A stretch of DNA of 64,000 bases, from NCBI GenBank assembly GCA_963850425.1, contig CAWKLF010000006.1, positions 1-64,000 of the forward strand, read 5' to 3'. Below are positions 32,922 through 41,714 of this stretch, in pieces. Both the position numbers and the translations under genes were made by a program. The notes under the pieces are model-generated. The model did no database searches. It saw nothing but the letters and a program-made list of their open reading frames with translations, and had not been told where the DNA came from. Each line of letters starts with the position of its first letter. The first letter of the stretch is position 1. This DNA comes from Gp1-AA133 sp963850425 (lineage in GTDB: Bacteria > Acidobacteriota > Terriglobia > Terriglobales > Acidobacteriaceae).

Positions 32922-34193
32922 ATGAAATCATTTCTGCTTAGCTTCCTTCTAAACCTGGCATTGTTCTCCCCTGCCCTATTGGCTCAAAACGCACCGGGGC
33001 CAACCGGTGTCAGTCCCAAGGCGCAGCAGATTCACAATTCTGCCATCGTGGTCGACACCCACGCAGATACGCCGCAGCGGTTTCTCGATGAAGGCTTCGA
33101 CATTGGCAGCACCGATCCGGCCGATAAGGGACATATCAGTCTCGACAAGGCTCGCGCCGGGAATCTGGGGGCTGAGTTTTTCTCGATCTGGGTCGATCCC
33201 CGAATCAGCCAGAATCATTTTTCGCAGCATACCCTGGACCTGATTGACTCGGTCTACCAGCAGGCTGCCCGACATCCGGATCGCATGATGATGGCCTTCG
33301 GTGTTGACGACATCGAGCGCGCTCATCGAGAGCACAAACTGGCAGCTCTGATGGGGATCGAAGGCGGGCATTCCATTGAAAACGATATCCACTTGCTGCG
33401 TGATTTTTACCGGCTGGGCGTCCGCTACATGACCCTGAGCTGGTCCAACACGAACGAATGGGCCGACTCCTCCGGCGACATAACGGATTCCAAAGTGCAG
33501 CATCACAACGGGCTGACGGATTTCGGCAAGGAAGTGGTTCTGGAAATGAATCGGCTGGGCATGATGGTCGACATTTCCCACGTGGCTGACAAAACGTTCT
33601 GGGACACGATCGCGACAACCAAGGCCCCCGTCATCGCGTCACACTCGTCGGCACGAGCCCTTGCAAACCATCCGCGAAACATGAGCGACGACATGCTTCG
33701 CGCGACAACGAAGAACGGCGGGGTGGTCCAGGTGAACTTCTTCTCCGCATTTGACGACCCGAGATACCTCGAAGCCTCCGAAGCGCAGGCCAAGGAGCGG
33801 GACGCTGCAGTTGAGATGTATCTCGCGAAAAAGAGAGCAGCCGGCCAGCCCATTACCTATCTCGACGAGGACCACGTCGAGACGGAGTGGCTCGCTAGAA
33901 TTCCGCGGCCACCTTTCAGTTCGCTGATCGATCAGATCGACCACATCGCGAAAGTAGCCGGGGTCGATCACGTCGGTCTGGGATCGGACTTTGATGGCGT
34001 CAGCGGGGCCACTCCCGAGGGGCTGGACTCGGCTGCCGACCTGCCCAAGATTACGCAGGCCCTACTGGATCGGGGCTATTCCGCGGACGACATTCACAAG
34101 ATTCTGGGCGGAAACTTACTCCGTGTGTTTCGAGACGTGGAGCGCGTGAGCGCGCAGATGCGTGGCGCTCAATCGACTAGGACGCCGAAATGA
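32922..34193 (+). CDS. Secreted M19-family (renal) dipeptidase
   Basis: Membrane dipeptidases cleave dipeptides, often with D-amino acids, using two zinc ions. After a signal peptide (MKSFLLSFLLNLALFSPALLAQ) come the ligands DTHAD (near residue 45), the bridging Glu in GIEGGHS, His in DISHVADK, His in ASHSSAR and the late Asp in GLGSDFDG. The mature protein is about 400 residues, normal for the family. The start is the ATG at 32922, which gives a clean signal peptide; no Shine-Dalgarno is obvious. It may help in peptidoglycan turnover or in peptide scavenging. Confidence 0.9.
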   Translation: MKSFLLSFLLNLALFSPALLAQNAPGPTGVSPKAQQIHNSAIVVDTHADTPQRFLDEGFDIGSTDPADKGHISLDKARAGNLGAEFFSIWVDPRISQNHFSQHTLDLIDSVYQQAARHPDRMMMAFGVDDIERAHREHKLAALMGIEGGHSIENDIHLLRDFYRLGVRYMTLSWSNTNEWADSSGDITDSKVQHHNGLTDFGKEVVLEMNRLGMMVDISHVADKTFWDTIATTKAPVIASHSSARALANHPRNMSDDMLRATTKNGGVVQVNFFSAFDDPRYLEASEAQAKERDAAVEMYLAKKRAAGQPITYLDEDHVETEWLARIPRPPFSSLIDQIDHIAKVAGVDHVGLGSDFDGVSGATPEGLDSAADLPKITQALLDRGYSADDIHKILGGNLLRVFRDVERVSAQMRGAQSTRTPK

Positions 34194-34289
34194 CGACCGC
34201 CGGGTTCGACGGGACATAGTCCACCGCATCAGTATCGTACAATTCTTATTATTCACATTAGCGCGAAAACAACCTTTTAAGGAGTCCGC

Positions 34290-35033
34290 ATGCAACGAAT
34301 AATCGGGCTTGCCGTCGTCCTCGCGGTGCTTTCTTTGTCGGCCTGGCCTCAAGCGAAACCTGCAACCACAAACCCGCCCCACCGGGCCACCAAAGCTGCG
34401 CCTGTCCCAGCAGAAGATGCACCAGATCCTATCGCCATCATCGACACTACCGCAGGCAAGATGACCTGCACGCTCTTCCCCAAGAAGGCACCCATTGGGG
34501 TTGCGAACTTCATCGGCCTGTCTACCGGTAGCAAGGACTGGACGAATCCCGCTACTCACACGAAGAAGCATGGCGTACCGCTCTACGATGGCACAATTTT
34601 TCACCGCGTCATTCCCGCCTTCATGATTCAGGGTGGTGATCCCGAGGGCACCGGACGTGGCGACCCGGGTTACAAGTTTAAGAACGAGACCTCTCCAGAC
34701 CTGGGTTTCGACAAGCCGGGACGGCTGGCTTATGCGAACGCTGGTCCAGACACGAACGGATCACAATTCTTCATCACCGAGGTCCCCTACCCAAGCCTGA
34801 ATGGTGGATACACTATCTTTGGTCAATGCGACGATGCGGCCGTCGAACTGGTAAAGCAAATCGCCCGCATGCCCAGCGATCCTCGCGATAACCGGCCATT
34901 GCGTCCGGTGAAGATTAATCACATTTCGATCGTCAAGGCCGGTTCGGATGCGGCGGCAACCAGCGCTAAACCAGCGCCGAAGAAGCCTGCAACCCTTAAG
35001 CCGTCGGCTCCGACGAGTGTGCCTCCGAAGTAG
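34290..35033 (+). CDS. Secreted cyclophilin-type peptidyl-prolyl isomerase
   Basis: Cyclophilins speed cis-trans changes at proline bonds during protein folding. The 247-residue protein has a signal peptide (MQRIIGLAVVLAVLSLSAWPQA), a Pro-rich spacer, and a cyclophilin domain: GTIFHRVIPAFMIQGGDPEG (catalytic Arg, Phe, Met), NAGPDTNGSQFFITE, GYTIFGQC. A Lys/Pro/Ala-rich C-terminal tail (APKKPATLKPSAP) may anchor it to the envelope. AAGGAG lies 6 bases before the ATG. A cytosolic relative follows immediately, so the two may have arisen by duplication. Confidence 0.92.
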   Translation: MQRIIGLAVVLAVLSLSAWPQAKPATTNPPHRATKAAPVPAEDAPDPIAIIDTTAGKMTCTLFPKKAPIGVANFIGLSTGSKDWTNPATHTKKHGVPLYDGTIFHRVIPAFMIQGGDPEGTGRGDPGYKFKNETSPDLGFDKPGRLAYANAGPDTNGSQFFITEVPYPSLNGGYTIFGQCDDAAVELVKQIARMPSDPRDNRPLRPVKINHISIVKAGSDAAATSAKPAPKKPATLKPSAPTSVPPK

Positions 35034-35098
35034 AGGGGGTACGGTCGCGCGAACGCGTCAATCAATTTCAAACAACCGCAAAAAAGGAAAGGATTCTC

Positions 35099-35626
35099 AT
35101 GGCTCGCGAACCTGGCACTTATGCAACACTGAAGACCTCAGAGGGAACGATTGTCTGCCGCCTGTTCGACAAGGATGCTCCTAAGACGGTCTCTAACTTT
35201 ACCGACCTTGCAGAAGGCAAGCGCGACTGGACGCACCCGGTGAGCGGCAAGAAGAGCAAGGACCGCCTCTACGACGGCACGATCTTTCATCGTGTGATTC
35301 CGGACTTCATGATTCAAGGGGGCGACCCGGCAGGAAATGGCATGGGAGGCCCGGGCTATCAATTCGAGGATGAAACCCGGAACTCACCGCACAAGTTCGA
35401 CAAGAAGGGCAAGTTGGCCATGGCGAACGCTGGGCCGAACACTAACGGATCGCAGTTTTTCCTGACCGTGGCAGCGACGACCTGGCTTACCGGCAAGCAC
35501 ACGATCTTCGGCGAGGTAGTCGAAGGTCAGGACGTTGTTGACAAGATTTCAACTGCAGCGCGAGGCCGGCAGGACCGCCCTGTGAAGGATGTGGTGCTGC
35601 AATCGGTCACGATCGAACGCGTGTGA
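35099..35626 (+). CDS. Cytosolic cyclophilin-type peptidyl-prolyl isomerase
   Basis: The 175-residue protein is a single cyclophilin domain without signal peptide: GTIFHRVIPDFMIQGGDPAG, NAGPNTNGSQFFLTVAAT and KHTIFGEVVEGQDVV are the core motifs. AAGGAAAGG precedes the ATG. It is closely related in sequence to its secreted neighbour, and both share GTIFHRVIP and PNTNGSQFF-like blocks. A tandem secreted/cytosolic pair supports duplication followed by loss or gain of export. A folding role in the cytosol is expected from the family. Confidence 0.92.
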   Translation: MAREPGTYATLKTSEGTIVCRLFDKDAPKTVSNFTDLAEGKRDWTHPVSGKKSKDRLYDGTIFHRVIPDFMIQGGDPAGNGMGGPGYQFEDETRNSPHKFDKKGKLAMANAGPNTNGSQFFLTVAATTWLTGKHTIFGEVVEGQDVVDKISTAARGRQDRPVKDVVLQSVTIERV

Positions 35627-35729
35627 AAGTGTTTGTTCAGCTCCTTCGGTTGGGCGCCGGCAATCAATGAGCTTCGAACAACGACATGGTTAGAAAGCAG
35701 GAATCACGGGCCAAGATTTGTTATGCGGG

Positions 35730-36125
35730 CTATCGATTTGCCAGGACCTTGGCTTCGGGCACAGCCAGTAGCTTTTGATCGGCCGTGACCAGCGTTAGAT
35801 CGAAGACCTTCGCCGATGCCGCGATTAAGCGGTCAGCTGGGTCGCTGTGAGGAAGTTTCAGATTGGATGTTTCGAGAGCGACCTCGAAGGTCAACGGGGC
35901 CTCGTGCAGCTGCAATTGTTCCACCGTGCGCTGTGCCCAAGCAACCGGTTCTTCATTCAGCTGCACTCTTCCCTTCTGCGTAAGCACCAACAACTCCCAG
36001 ACGCTGATGGGCGAAAGCCACAACTGACTCTCCGGGTTGTCAAGGGCCCGCGCGACGCGCTGCGATAGACGCTTCGGCTCAAGCACCATCCAAAGCCATA
36101 TGTGGGTGTCCAGCAGGAGCTTCAT
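35730..36125 (-). CDS. vapC: PIN-domain toxin (VapC-like)
   Basis: VapC toxins are ribonucleases that act on tRNA or rRNA. The 131-residue protein has the PIN acidic residues: LLLDTHIWLW (first Asp), ISVWELLVL (Glu), LPHSDPADRLIAASAKV (Asp pair) and LVTADQKL (late Asp). Its start directly follows the antitoxin stop (TAA-ATG), which ensures coupled translation. Length is normal. The gene is the second of a two-gene unit that is likely autorepressed. Confidence 0.9.
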   Translation of the reverse strand: MKLLLDTHIWLWMVLEPKRLSQRVARALDNPESQLWLSPISVWELLVLTQKGRVQLNEEPVAWAQRTVEQLQLHEAPLTFEVALETSNLKLPHSDPADRLIAASAKVFDLTLVTADQKLLAVPEAKVLANR

Positions 36126-36365
36126 TTAGCGGGCGGCATCCCATTCGCTGTCATCGCTGATGGAGCCGACGATATCGCCCAAGATACGCCCGGTACCTAC
36201 CATGCAACCCAAGCGCCTTCCGGCGGGCTTTTCCGGTGACGGCGGGATCACTTCAGCCACAGGCTTTCCAAAACGAGTGACGCGGACTGGCTTGCGGGTC
36301 TTCCGGACCTCCTCCAGAATGCCGAGACACTTCGCCTTGAACTCGGATATTGCAATTTCCTTCAT
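36126..36365 (-). CDS. vapB: Phd/YefM-type antitoxin
   Basis: The 79-residue protein has a Phd/YefM-like N-terminus: MKEIAISEFKAKCLGILEEV, then VRVTRFGKPVAEVIPP, which forms the DNA-binding domain. The rest (residues 45-79) would wrap around the toxin. The ATG at 36365 gives the typical family start; an ATG at 36383 and a TTG at 36389 are in frame but overlap the palindromic region. No Shine-Dalgarno is seen, so leaderless or reinitiated translation is possible. The tandem operator upstream (36379-36403) overlaps the start region and is a likely autoregulation site. Confidence 0.85.
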   Translation of the reverse strand: MKEIAISEFKAKCLGILEEVRKTRKPVRVTRFGKPVAEVIPPSPEKPAGRRLGCMVGTGRILGDIVGSISDDSEWDAAR

Positions 36366-36378
36366 GAATGGCAATGTT

Positions 36379-36403
36379 ACCATGGTCAATGACCATGGTC
36401 AAT
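36379..36403. promoter_or_regulatory. Tandem CCATGG operator of the toxin-antitoxin operon
   Basis: The 12-base sequence ACCATGGTCAAT occurs twice in direct repeat (36379-36390 and 36392-36403). TGACCATGGTCA at 36390-36401 is a perfect palindrome. Phd/YefM antitoxins bind such repeats; the site overlaps the antitoxin start. Confidence 0.65.
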
Positions 36404-36543
36404 ATAAGGATTTGAGAAGTCTGTTACAGGACACGGAAGGCGCAGGTTGGTGCCGTGGCGTGCCGACAACATGTCTCGGACCCACCGCGCAGCATTACTA
36501 CATCCTTACTAGCGGATAAATTGCGAACTCTACGACCAGAACG

Positions 36544-37470
36544 CTACACCCCTATCACCGCCACTAACTCTTTCACTGCCGAAGCACTGCGATCGAGTTC
36601 GGCTTTCTCCTGGGGAGTCAACTTAATCTCAATAATCTGCTCAATTCCCTTCGCGCCCAGTTTGACCGGAACACCCACGTAGAGTCCTTTAATCCCGTAC
36701 TCGCCATCCAGGTATGCCGCGCAGGGAAGAATTTTCTTTTTGTCCTTGAGAATTGCCTCGACCATCTCCGTTACGGCGGCCGAAGGCGCGTAATAAGCTG
36801 ATCCGGTCTTCAGATACTTCACGATCTCCGCGCCGCCGTCCCGCGTCCGCTGGATCAATTTTTCCAGTGTCGACGCATCCAATAATTCCGTGATCGGAAT
36901 TCCCGCCACGGTGGAATAACGAGCCAGGGGAACCATGGTGTCGCCGTGTCCACCCAGCACAAAGGCAGTGACATTCTCAACGCTGACCTTCAGTGCTTCA
37001 GCAATGAAGGTCCGGAAACGCGCGGAATCCAGCACGCCGGCCATGCCGATTACTCGCTCGCGCGGAAACCCACTCAACTTGAAGGCAGCTTGCGCCATGG
37101 CGTCAAGGGGATTAGAAACAACAATCAAAATGCAGTTGGGCGAGTACTTCACGGCTTCGCCGACAACGGCCTTCATGATGCCATGATTCGTGTTGAGCAG
37201 GTCATCGCGGCTCATACCGGGCTTGCGAGGAATGCCTGCTGTAATGACGACGACGTCGGAGTTAGCCGTGTCCCGGTAGTCTTGCGTGCCCATGATATGG
37301 GCATCTCGCTTCTCGATGGGCATGGCTTCGAGCAAGTCGAGGCCCTTCCCTTGTGGGACCCCTTCCACAATGTCAATCAAAACAATGTCCGCGAGTTCCT
37401 TGGAAGCGATCCAGTGGGCGGCGGTGGCGCCGACATTGCCGGATCCGACGATCGTTACCTTCTTTCGCAT
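36544..37470 (-). CDS. mdh: Malate dehydrogenase (LDH-like type)
   Basis: MDH converts malate to oxaloacetate with NAD. The 308-residue protein shows the Rossmann motif VGSGNVGATAAHW, the TAGIPRKPGMSRDDLL loop (Arg in RKPGMSR for substrate), VVSNPLDAMAQAAF, the DSARFRTF segment and catalytic His in GGHGDTMVPL. The type is LDH-like, as in many non-enterobacterial species. AGGAGAG lies 9 bases before the ATG. It follows icd on the same strand, with a hairpin between them; together they provide two steps of the TCA cycle. Confidence 0.95.
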   Translation of the reverse strand: MRKKVTIVGSGNVGATAAHWIASKELADIVLIDIVEGVPQGKGLDLLEAMPIEKRDAHIMGTQDYRDTANSDVVVITAGIPRKPGMSRDDLLNTNHGIMKAVVGEAVKYSPNCILIVVSNPLDAMAQAAFKLSGFPRERVIGMAGVLDSARFRTFIAEALKVSVENVTAFVLGGHGDTMVPLARYSTVAGIPITELLDASTLEKLIQRTRDGGAEIVKYLKTGSAYYAPSAAVTEMVEAILKDKKKILPCAAYLDGEYGIKGLYVGVPVKLGAKGIEQIIEIKLTPQEKAELDRSASAVKELVAVIGV

Positions 37471-37512
37471 GTATGAGTCCTCTCCTTAAGCGTTAGCAAG
37501 ACAGAAGAAACC

Positions 37513-37548
37513 CTGACCCAGAAGCGGCGAACAGCATTCCTGGGTCAG
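37513..37548 (-). terminator. Hairpin between icd and mdh
   Basis: CTGACCCAG (37513-37521) pairs with CTGGGTCAG (37540-37548) around an 18-base loop. On the minus strand it is followed by a weak T-rich run. It could partly terminate or attenuate transcription between the two genes. Confidence 0.4.
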
Positions 37549-38972
37549 CGCACACCTGCCAAGACAACCTGGTCCATATTCCCGATGATGTGATCGCCGA
37601 ATTCACTGGTTTTAACCTTGGTGGCGCCATCCATCAGGCGTTCGAAGTCGTACGTGACCTTTTTCTGCGCGATGGTGAGTTCCATCCCGTGCTCAATAAG
37701 ATCTGCGGCCTCGTTCCAACCCAGGAATCGAAACATCATGACGCCCGATAGAATGACCGAGCCGGGGTTGATCACATCCTTATCGGCATACTTGGGAGCG
37801 GTCCCGTGGGTCGCTTCAAAAATCGCATAACCGTCTCCAATGTTGGCTCCCGGTGCAATGCCAAGACCACCCACTTGCGCGGCGCAAGCATCGGAAATGT
37901 AGTCGCCATTCAAGTTGGGAGTGGCCAGCACGGTATATTCGTCGGCTCGCGTAACCACCTGCTGGAAGATCGAATCGGCGATTCGATCGTTGATCATAAG
38001 CTTTTTCTTCCACGCGCCGTTGCCATGCGTCTTGTAGATTGCATTCAGAACGTCTTTCACCTCCCGCACGACCGACTTGCGAAACTCTTCCGGGGCAAAT
38101 TCGAGGCCTGGCTCCGTCAAGTTTGCGTTCTCTTCAGCCGAGAGGTTGGGATTCCTGTCTTTGTTGTCCACAATCCAGCTTTCACGCTCAGTGACCACCT
38201 TGTCCCGGAATTCCTGCGTCGCCAGTTCGTAGCCCCACTTGCGAAATGCGCCTTCTGTGAATTTCTGAATATTGCCCTTGTGGACCAGCGTCACGCTTTT
38301 GCGGCCACTCTCAAGGGCATGCTGGATGGCCATGCGCACCAGGCGCTTGGTTCCGCTCACGGAGATTGGCTTGATGCCGACACCGGAGTCCGCACGGACC
38401 TGTTTCTTGCCTCCCTTGAGCATGTCCTTGTTGAGGAACTCAATCAGCTTTGCCGCTTCGGCAGTTCCCTCTTCCCACTCGATGCCGGCGTAAACGTCCT
38501 CGGTGTTTTCGCGGAAGATCACCAGGTCCATGCGCTCGGGATGCTTCACCGGCGAGGGAACGCCCTGGTAGTACTTCACCGGTCGAACGCAGGCATAAAG
38601 GTCAAGGATCTGGCGCAGTGCCACATTCAGAGAACGGATACCGCCGCCAACGGGTGTTGTCAGAGGCCCCTTGATGGCAACGCGAAATTCGCGGATGGCG
38701 GTGACGGTATCGTCGGGAAGCCAATTATCGAATTTTGCCTTGGCTTTTTCGCCCGCAAAAACTTCGTACCACGCCACGCGCCGCTTGCCCTTATAGGCCT
38801 TCTCCACCGCGGCATCAAAGACACGCACGGACGCCTTCCAGATATCCCGACCGGTTCCATCGCCCTCTATGAATGGAACGACCGGATTGTCTGGGATGTG
38901 ATATTGCCCATCTTTGTAGGAAATGCGTGCGCCGCCAGCGGGCACAGCCACGCCATTAAAAGCCTCCGCCAT
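37545..38972 (-). CDS. icd: NADP-dependent isocitrate dehydrogenase
   Basis: The enzyme converts isocitrate to 2-oxoglutarate. The 475-residue protein is of the E. coli-like dimeric type: IEGDGTGRDIWKA, TTPVGGGIRSLNVALRQ (containing the Ser that can be phosphorylated in the enteric enzyme, and Arg for isocitrate), FRENTEDVYAGIEW, LVHKGNIQKFTEGAF, TPNLNGDYISDACAAQVG and EATHGTAPKYADKDVINPGSVILS. The length exceeds the E. coli enzyme (416) mainly through an insertion around residues 255-300. The gene is upstream of mdh on the same strand. Confidence 0.95.
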   Translation of the reverse strand: MAEAFNGVAVPAGGARISYKDGQYHIPDNPVVPFIEGDGTGRDIWKASVRVFDAAVEKAYKGKRRVAWYEVFAGEKAKAKFDNWLPDDTVTAIREFRVAIKGPLTTPVGGGIRSLNVALRQILDLYACVRPVKYYQGVPSPVKHPERMDLVIFRENTEDVYAGIEWEEGTAEAAKLIEFLNKDMLKGGKKQVRADSGVGIKPISVSGTKRLVRMAIQHALESGRKSVTLVHKGNIQKFTEGAFRKWGYELATQEFRDKVVTERESWIVDNKDRNPNLSAEENANLTEPGLEFAPEEFRKSVVREVKDVLNAIYKTHGNGAWKKKLMINDRIADSIFQQVVTRADEYTVLATPNLNGDYISDACAAQVGGLGIAPGANIGDGYAIFEATHGTAPKYADKDVINPGSVILSGVMMFRFLGWNEAADLIEHGMELTIAQKKVTYDFERLMDGATKVKTSEFGDHIIGNMDQVVLAGVR

Positions 38973-39155
38973 TGCTTGCTCCTTGCTTCGATAGAAAACC
39001 TTACATTATAGAGAAGAAGTCGCGATTTCCCCTAAGTGATTGCCGAGTGGGATTTCACTAGCACTGTGAACTGGGCCTCAAACTGATCCTGTTGGGCATA
39101 GCCCCATGTGCCGGGATGCTAGAATCGCGCGCGAACGTGGGAGGAACAGTTTTTT

Positions 39156-40283
39156 ATGCGGCGAGGATTCGTAGAGATTCAGACTGCTCTGTTTCTGACT
39201 CTGCTTTGCACGCCGGGCATATTAGCTCAGGACGTGCAGACCCCCAAGCCTGAAAGCAGTGCACGTCATGAGTTCGTCATGGCCAACTTCAAGACTGAAA
39301 GTGGAGTGATTCTGCCGCAAGCGCGCGTAGTCTACGGAACCTACGGGAAACTCAACGCCGCCCGCGACAACGCCATTCTGCTGCCCTCGCATTACATGGC
39401 CGACTATCACGGGTATGAATGGCTAATAGGCCCAAATCACGCGCTCGACACATCGAAACTCTTCCTGGTCACTACGGAACTGTTTGGCAGTGGTCATTCT
39501 TCGTCGCCGAGCAACACGCCGGAGCCTTACCACGGCCCACGCTTTCCGGTTACAACCATCCGCGACAACGTGGACGCAGTTCATCGACTCCTGACCGAAG
39601 AACTGCACATCACTCACTTGCGGGCGATCATCGGATTTTCCATGGGAGCGCAGCAAGCCTTTCAGTGGGCCGTGAGCTACCCAGATTTTGCGGATAGGAT
39701 TGTCGCTACCGCGGGAACAGCGAAGACCTATCCACACGGCTTTGTAAGGCTTGAGGGCCAGATCGCAGCACTCACGACCGACGCGGCCTTCCAGAACGGG
39801 GACTACACGTCCCCACCGAAGAAAGGGCTGGAAGCGTTTGGCCTCGTGTGGACGGCGTGGCTGTTTTCCCAAGAGTGGTGGCGCAAGGAATTGTGGCGTG
39901 AGGGCGCGAAGCCGGGCACGACGTTTGAGTCCACCCTAAACGAATTCCGCACAAATTTCATACCCGGCGCCGACGCGAACGACATGATCCTGCAGGCCCG
40001 TACCTGGGAAAAACACGACGTTGGGGCGACTCCCGGGTTTGGAGGGGATGTTGCCAAGGCTCTGGGCTCGATCCAAGTGCCATTCCTTTACATGCCCTCG
40101 GAAACCGATCTCTATTTTCCGGTAGGCGATGCTCGCTATGAATCGGCATTTATGCATACGGTTACTCTTTTGCTAATCCCCTCGCTTTGGGGACATACGG
40201 CGGGCGCTGGCGCCAGCCCGGCAGATGAACAATTCTTGAACGACAATATCGGCAAGTTCCTGGCCGCCGGGCCCGCACATTGA
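39156..40283 (+). CDS. Secreted MetX-like alpha/beta-hydrolase
   Basis: A 375-residue alpha/beta-hydrolase of the homoserine acetyltransferase-like family with signal peptide (ALFLTLLCTPGILAQD). The domain has the nucleophile elbow GFSMGAQQAFQWA (Ser), the Asp in SETDLYFPVGD and the His in WGHTAGAG. These positions match the MetX triad. A secreted MetX-like protein is unlikely to make methionine precursors, because substrates would be outside; an esterase or other hydrolase role is more likely. The gene stands alone. An inner start is possible but the first ATG gives the signal peptide. Confidence 0.8.
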   Translation: MRRGFVEIQTALFLTLLCTPGILAQDVQTPKPESSARHEFVMANFKTESGVILPQARVVYGTYGKLNAARDNAILLPSHYMADYHGYEWLIGPNHALDTSKLFLVTTELFGSGHSSSPSNTPEPYHGPRFPVTTIRDNVDAVHRLLTEELHITHLRAIIGFSMGAQQAFQWAVSYPDFADRIVATAGTAKTYPHGFVRLEGQIAALTTDAAFQNGDYTSPPKKGLEAFGLVWTAWLFSQEWWRKELWREGAKPGTTFESTLNEFRTNFIPGADANDMILQARTWEKHDVGATPGFGGDVAKALGSIQVPFLYMPSETDLYFPVGDARYESAFMHTVTLLLIPSLWGHTAGAGASPADEQFLNDNIGKFLAAGPAH

Positions 40284-40385
40284 AAGAATAAATATGGAAA
40301 TCAACCTGCCTTGACATCATCTAAGACCGAGGTGAGAATTTCCCCTGGTTGTTGACGCGTTTTCCAGCCTGTTTAGGGGTTAATC

Positions 40386-40892
40386 ATGACAGTTTCACTC
40401 GTGCAACGTCTTTGCCTGCTGGTGCTGGCTCTCGCTCTCGCAATTCCCACGGCCTTCGCTAAGAACCACGGTTTTGAGATCACTCAGTTCGGCCATGACA
40501 TAAGGATCGGAGCGGATCAGAAAGCCGCGGACGTCACCTGCATCAATTGCTCCGTGTACGTCGAGGGACAAGTTGCCGGGCAAATAACCGCCATTCACGG
40601 CAATATCGTGCTCCAAGAAGGCGCCATGGTTGGAGGCGAGGTGACGGCTCTGCTCGGGGACTTGCGGATGGCAGATAACACCAAGGTTGCGGGAGAGGTT
40701 ACGGTTCTGGGCGGCAAAATTCGCCGCTCACCGACTGCCAACGTTGCTGGTGATGTCACCGTAATGGAGGGTGCAGCTTGGGTTTACCTGATGGTGCTGA
40801 GCCCGTTCCTGTTCCTCACCGCACTCATTGCGCTCATCGTGTGGCTGATCCGTCGTCGGAAACCGGCGCCAGTGTACGCCAGAGCTGCTTAG
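40386..40892 (+). CDS. Membrane-anchored bactofilin-like (polymer-forming) protein
   Basis: A 168-residue protein with a signal peptide (LCLLVLALALAIPTAFA), a right-handed beta-helix-like repeat region (VYVEGQVAGQITAIHGNIVLQEGAMVG in short turns, EVTALLGDLRMADNTKVAGEV), one C-terminal membrane helix (LSPFLFLTALIALIVWLI) and a basic RRRK tail. Each turn has a hydrophobic-G-x-V/I pattern similar to bactofilins (DUF583), cytoskeletal or structural proteins. The orientation suggests a periplasmic beta-helix anchored by the C-terminal helix. A terminator follows. Confidence 0.65.
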   Translation: MTVSLVQRLCLLVLALALAIPTAFAKNHGFEITQFGHDIRIGADQKAADVTCINCSVYVEGQVAGQITAIHGNIVLQEGAMVGGEVTALLGDLRMADNTKVAGEVTVLGGKIRRSPTANVAGDVTVMEGAAWVYLMVLSPFLFLTALIALIVWLIRRRKPAPVYARAA

Positions 40893-40925
40893 CACAACAC
40901 AATACTGCCGTATTCAAACATCGCG

Positions 40926-40951
40926 AGGCGCCCGTAACGAGGGCGTCTTTT
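40926..40951 (+). terminator. Intrinsic terminator
   Basis: AGGCGCCC (40926-40933) pairs with GGGCGTCT (40941-40948; one G-T pair) around a 7-base loop, followed by TTT. Confidence 0.6.
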
Positions 40952-40976
40952 GCATTTCGCCGCAGCCGCCTCGGGT

Positions 40977-41546
40977 TCAGTCTGAGTCCCTATGGCCGAA
41001 GTATTTCCGGACGCCAATCACGTTGTATCGTCCCCAAGGTCCGTTCGTCCCCAGGTCTGCGGGACCGAGAAAACGGTCGCGCGCACCCAATCGCTGAAAC
41101 AAGAAATGCTGTGTTACCCGCAGCTCAAAGCCCCGCCCGATCGTGATGCCTGCACCCCAAGACCGCTCCCACCCGATCGCGTCCGGCGACCAGGTGTAGA
41201 GCGTGTGGGGAAGATTCTTGCCGAACAGGAAAGTTGGGGCGCCGAAGAAGAACAGCCGGCGCAGTTCCGTGCGCGCAAAGGGACGGACTTCCACATACCC
41301 AGAAAGCATGTAGCGCGCGAAGGCATTGCACGGAGCGTCCCTGCCGCCAAAATCGGCAGCATTGGCGGCACATAAATTCGGATCAGGCTCATTGTGAGGA
41401 GGGGCGATGTCGAACTGACTGTATCCCCAGATGAAGTTGTGCGGAAAGAAAAGCCGCCCACCGCCGACTGCGGAAGAGGGGGTCTGCTGCGCTGCTGCCG
41501 CTGCTGCCATTGCTACAACCGCAAGAATGCTCAGCACACGCTTCAT
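40977..41546 (-). CDS. Secreted hypothetical protein
   Basis: A 189-residue protein with a signal peptide (MKRVLSILAVVAMAAAAAAQQ) and alternating aromatic/hydrophobic strands such as PHNFIWGYSQFDI, RYMLSGYVEVRPF, RRLFFFGAPTFLFG and SWGAGITIGRGFELRVTQHFLF. These suggest an outer-membrane beta-barrel or periplasmic beta protein. Two Cys (NLCAANAADFGGRDAPC) could form a disulphide. No family is recognised. It is convergent with the bactofilin-like gene and upstream of the glnA end. Confidence 0.65.
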   Translation of the reverse strand: MKRVLSILAVVAMAAAAAAQQTPSSAVGGGRLFFPHNFIWGYSQFDIAPPHNEPDPNLCAANAADFGGRDAPCNAFARYMLSGYVEVRPFARTELRRLFFFGAPTFLFGKNLPHTLYTWSPDAIGWERSWGAGITIGRGFELRVTQHFLFQRLGARDRFLGPADLGTNGPWGRYNVIGVRKYFGHRDSD

Positions 41547-41714
41547 GAAAGCTCCATTGGATAAATTTGGGGGACAGGCTCAGTGCGAGCTCGATCAAGC
41601 CTCGCGTGGAAGTTCACGAGCTGCGCCCTTTGGGAAAGCGCGCCATTGTATCTTGAAATCTAACGGGGCGCAGGATGAGCCGCGAATTGAGATCCGAATG
41701 TGTCGCTGTTGGTT

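Noticed and set aside
37806..39011. Long open frame antisense to icd
   Set aside because: It lies wholly opposite a conserved gene and has no recognisable domains; it is expected from the codon use of the real gene. The same holds for long frames opposite acs, the TPR gene, rpsA, nifJ and glnA.
39156..40283. metX (homoserine O-acetyltransferase)
   Set aside because: The protein has a clear signal peptide and would act outside the cytosol, where the substrates are not available; an uncharacterised hydrolase is more likely.
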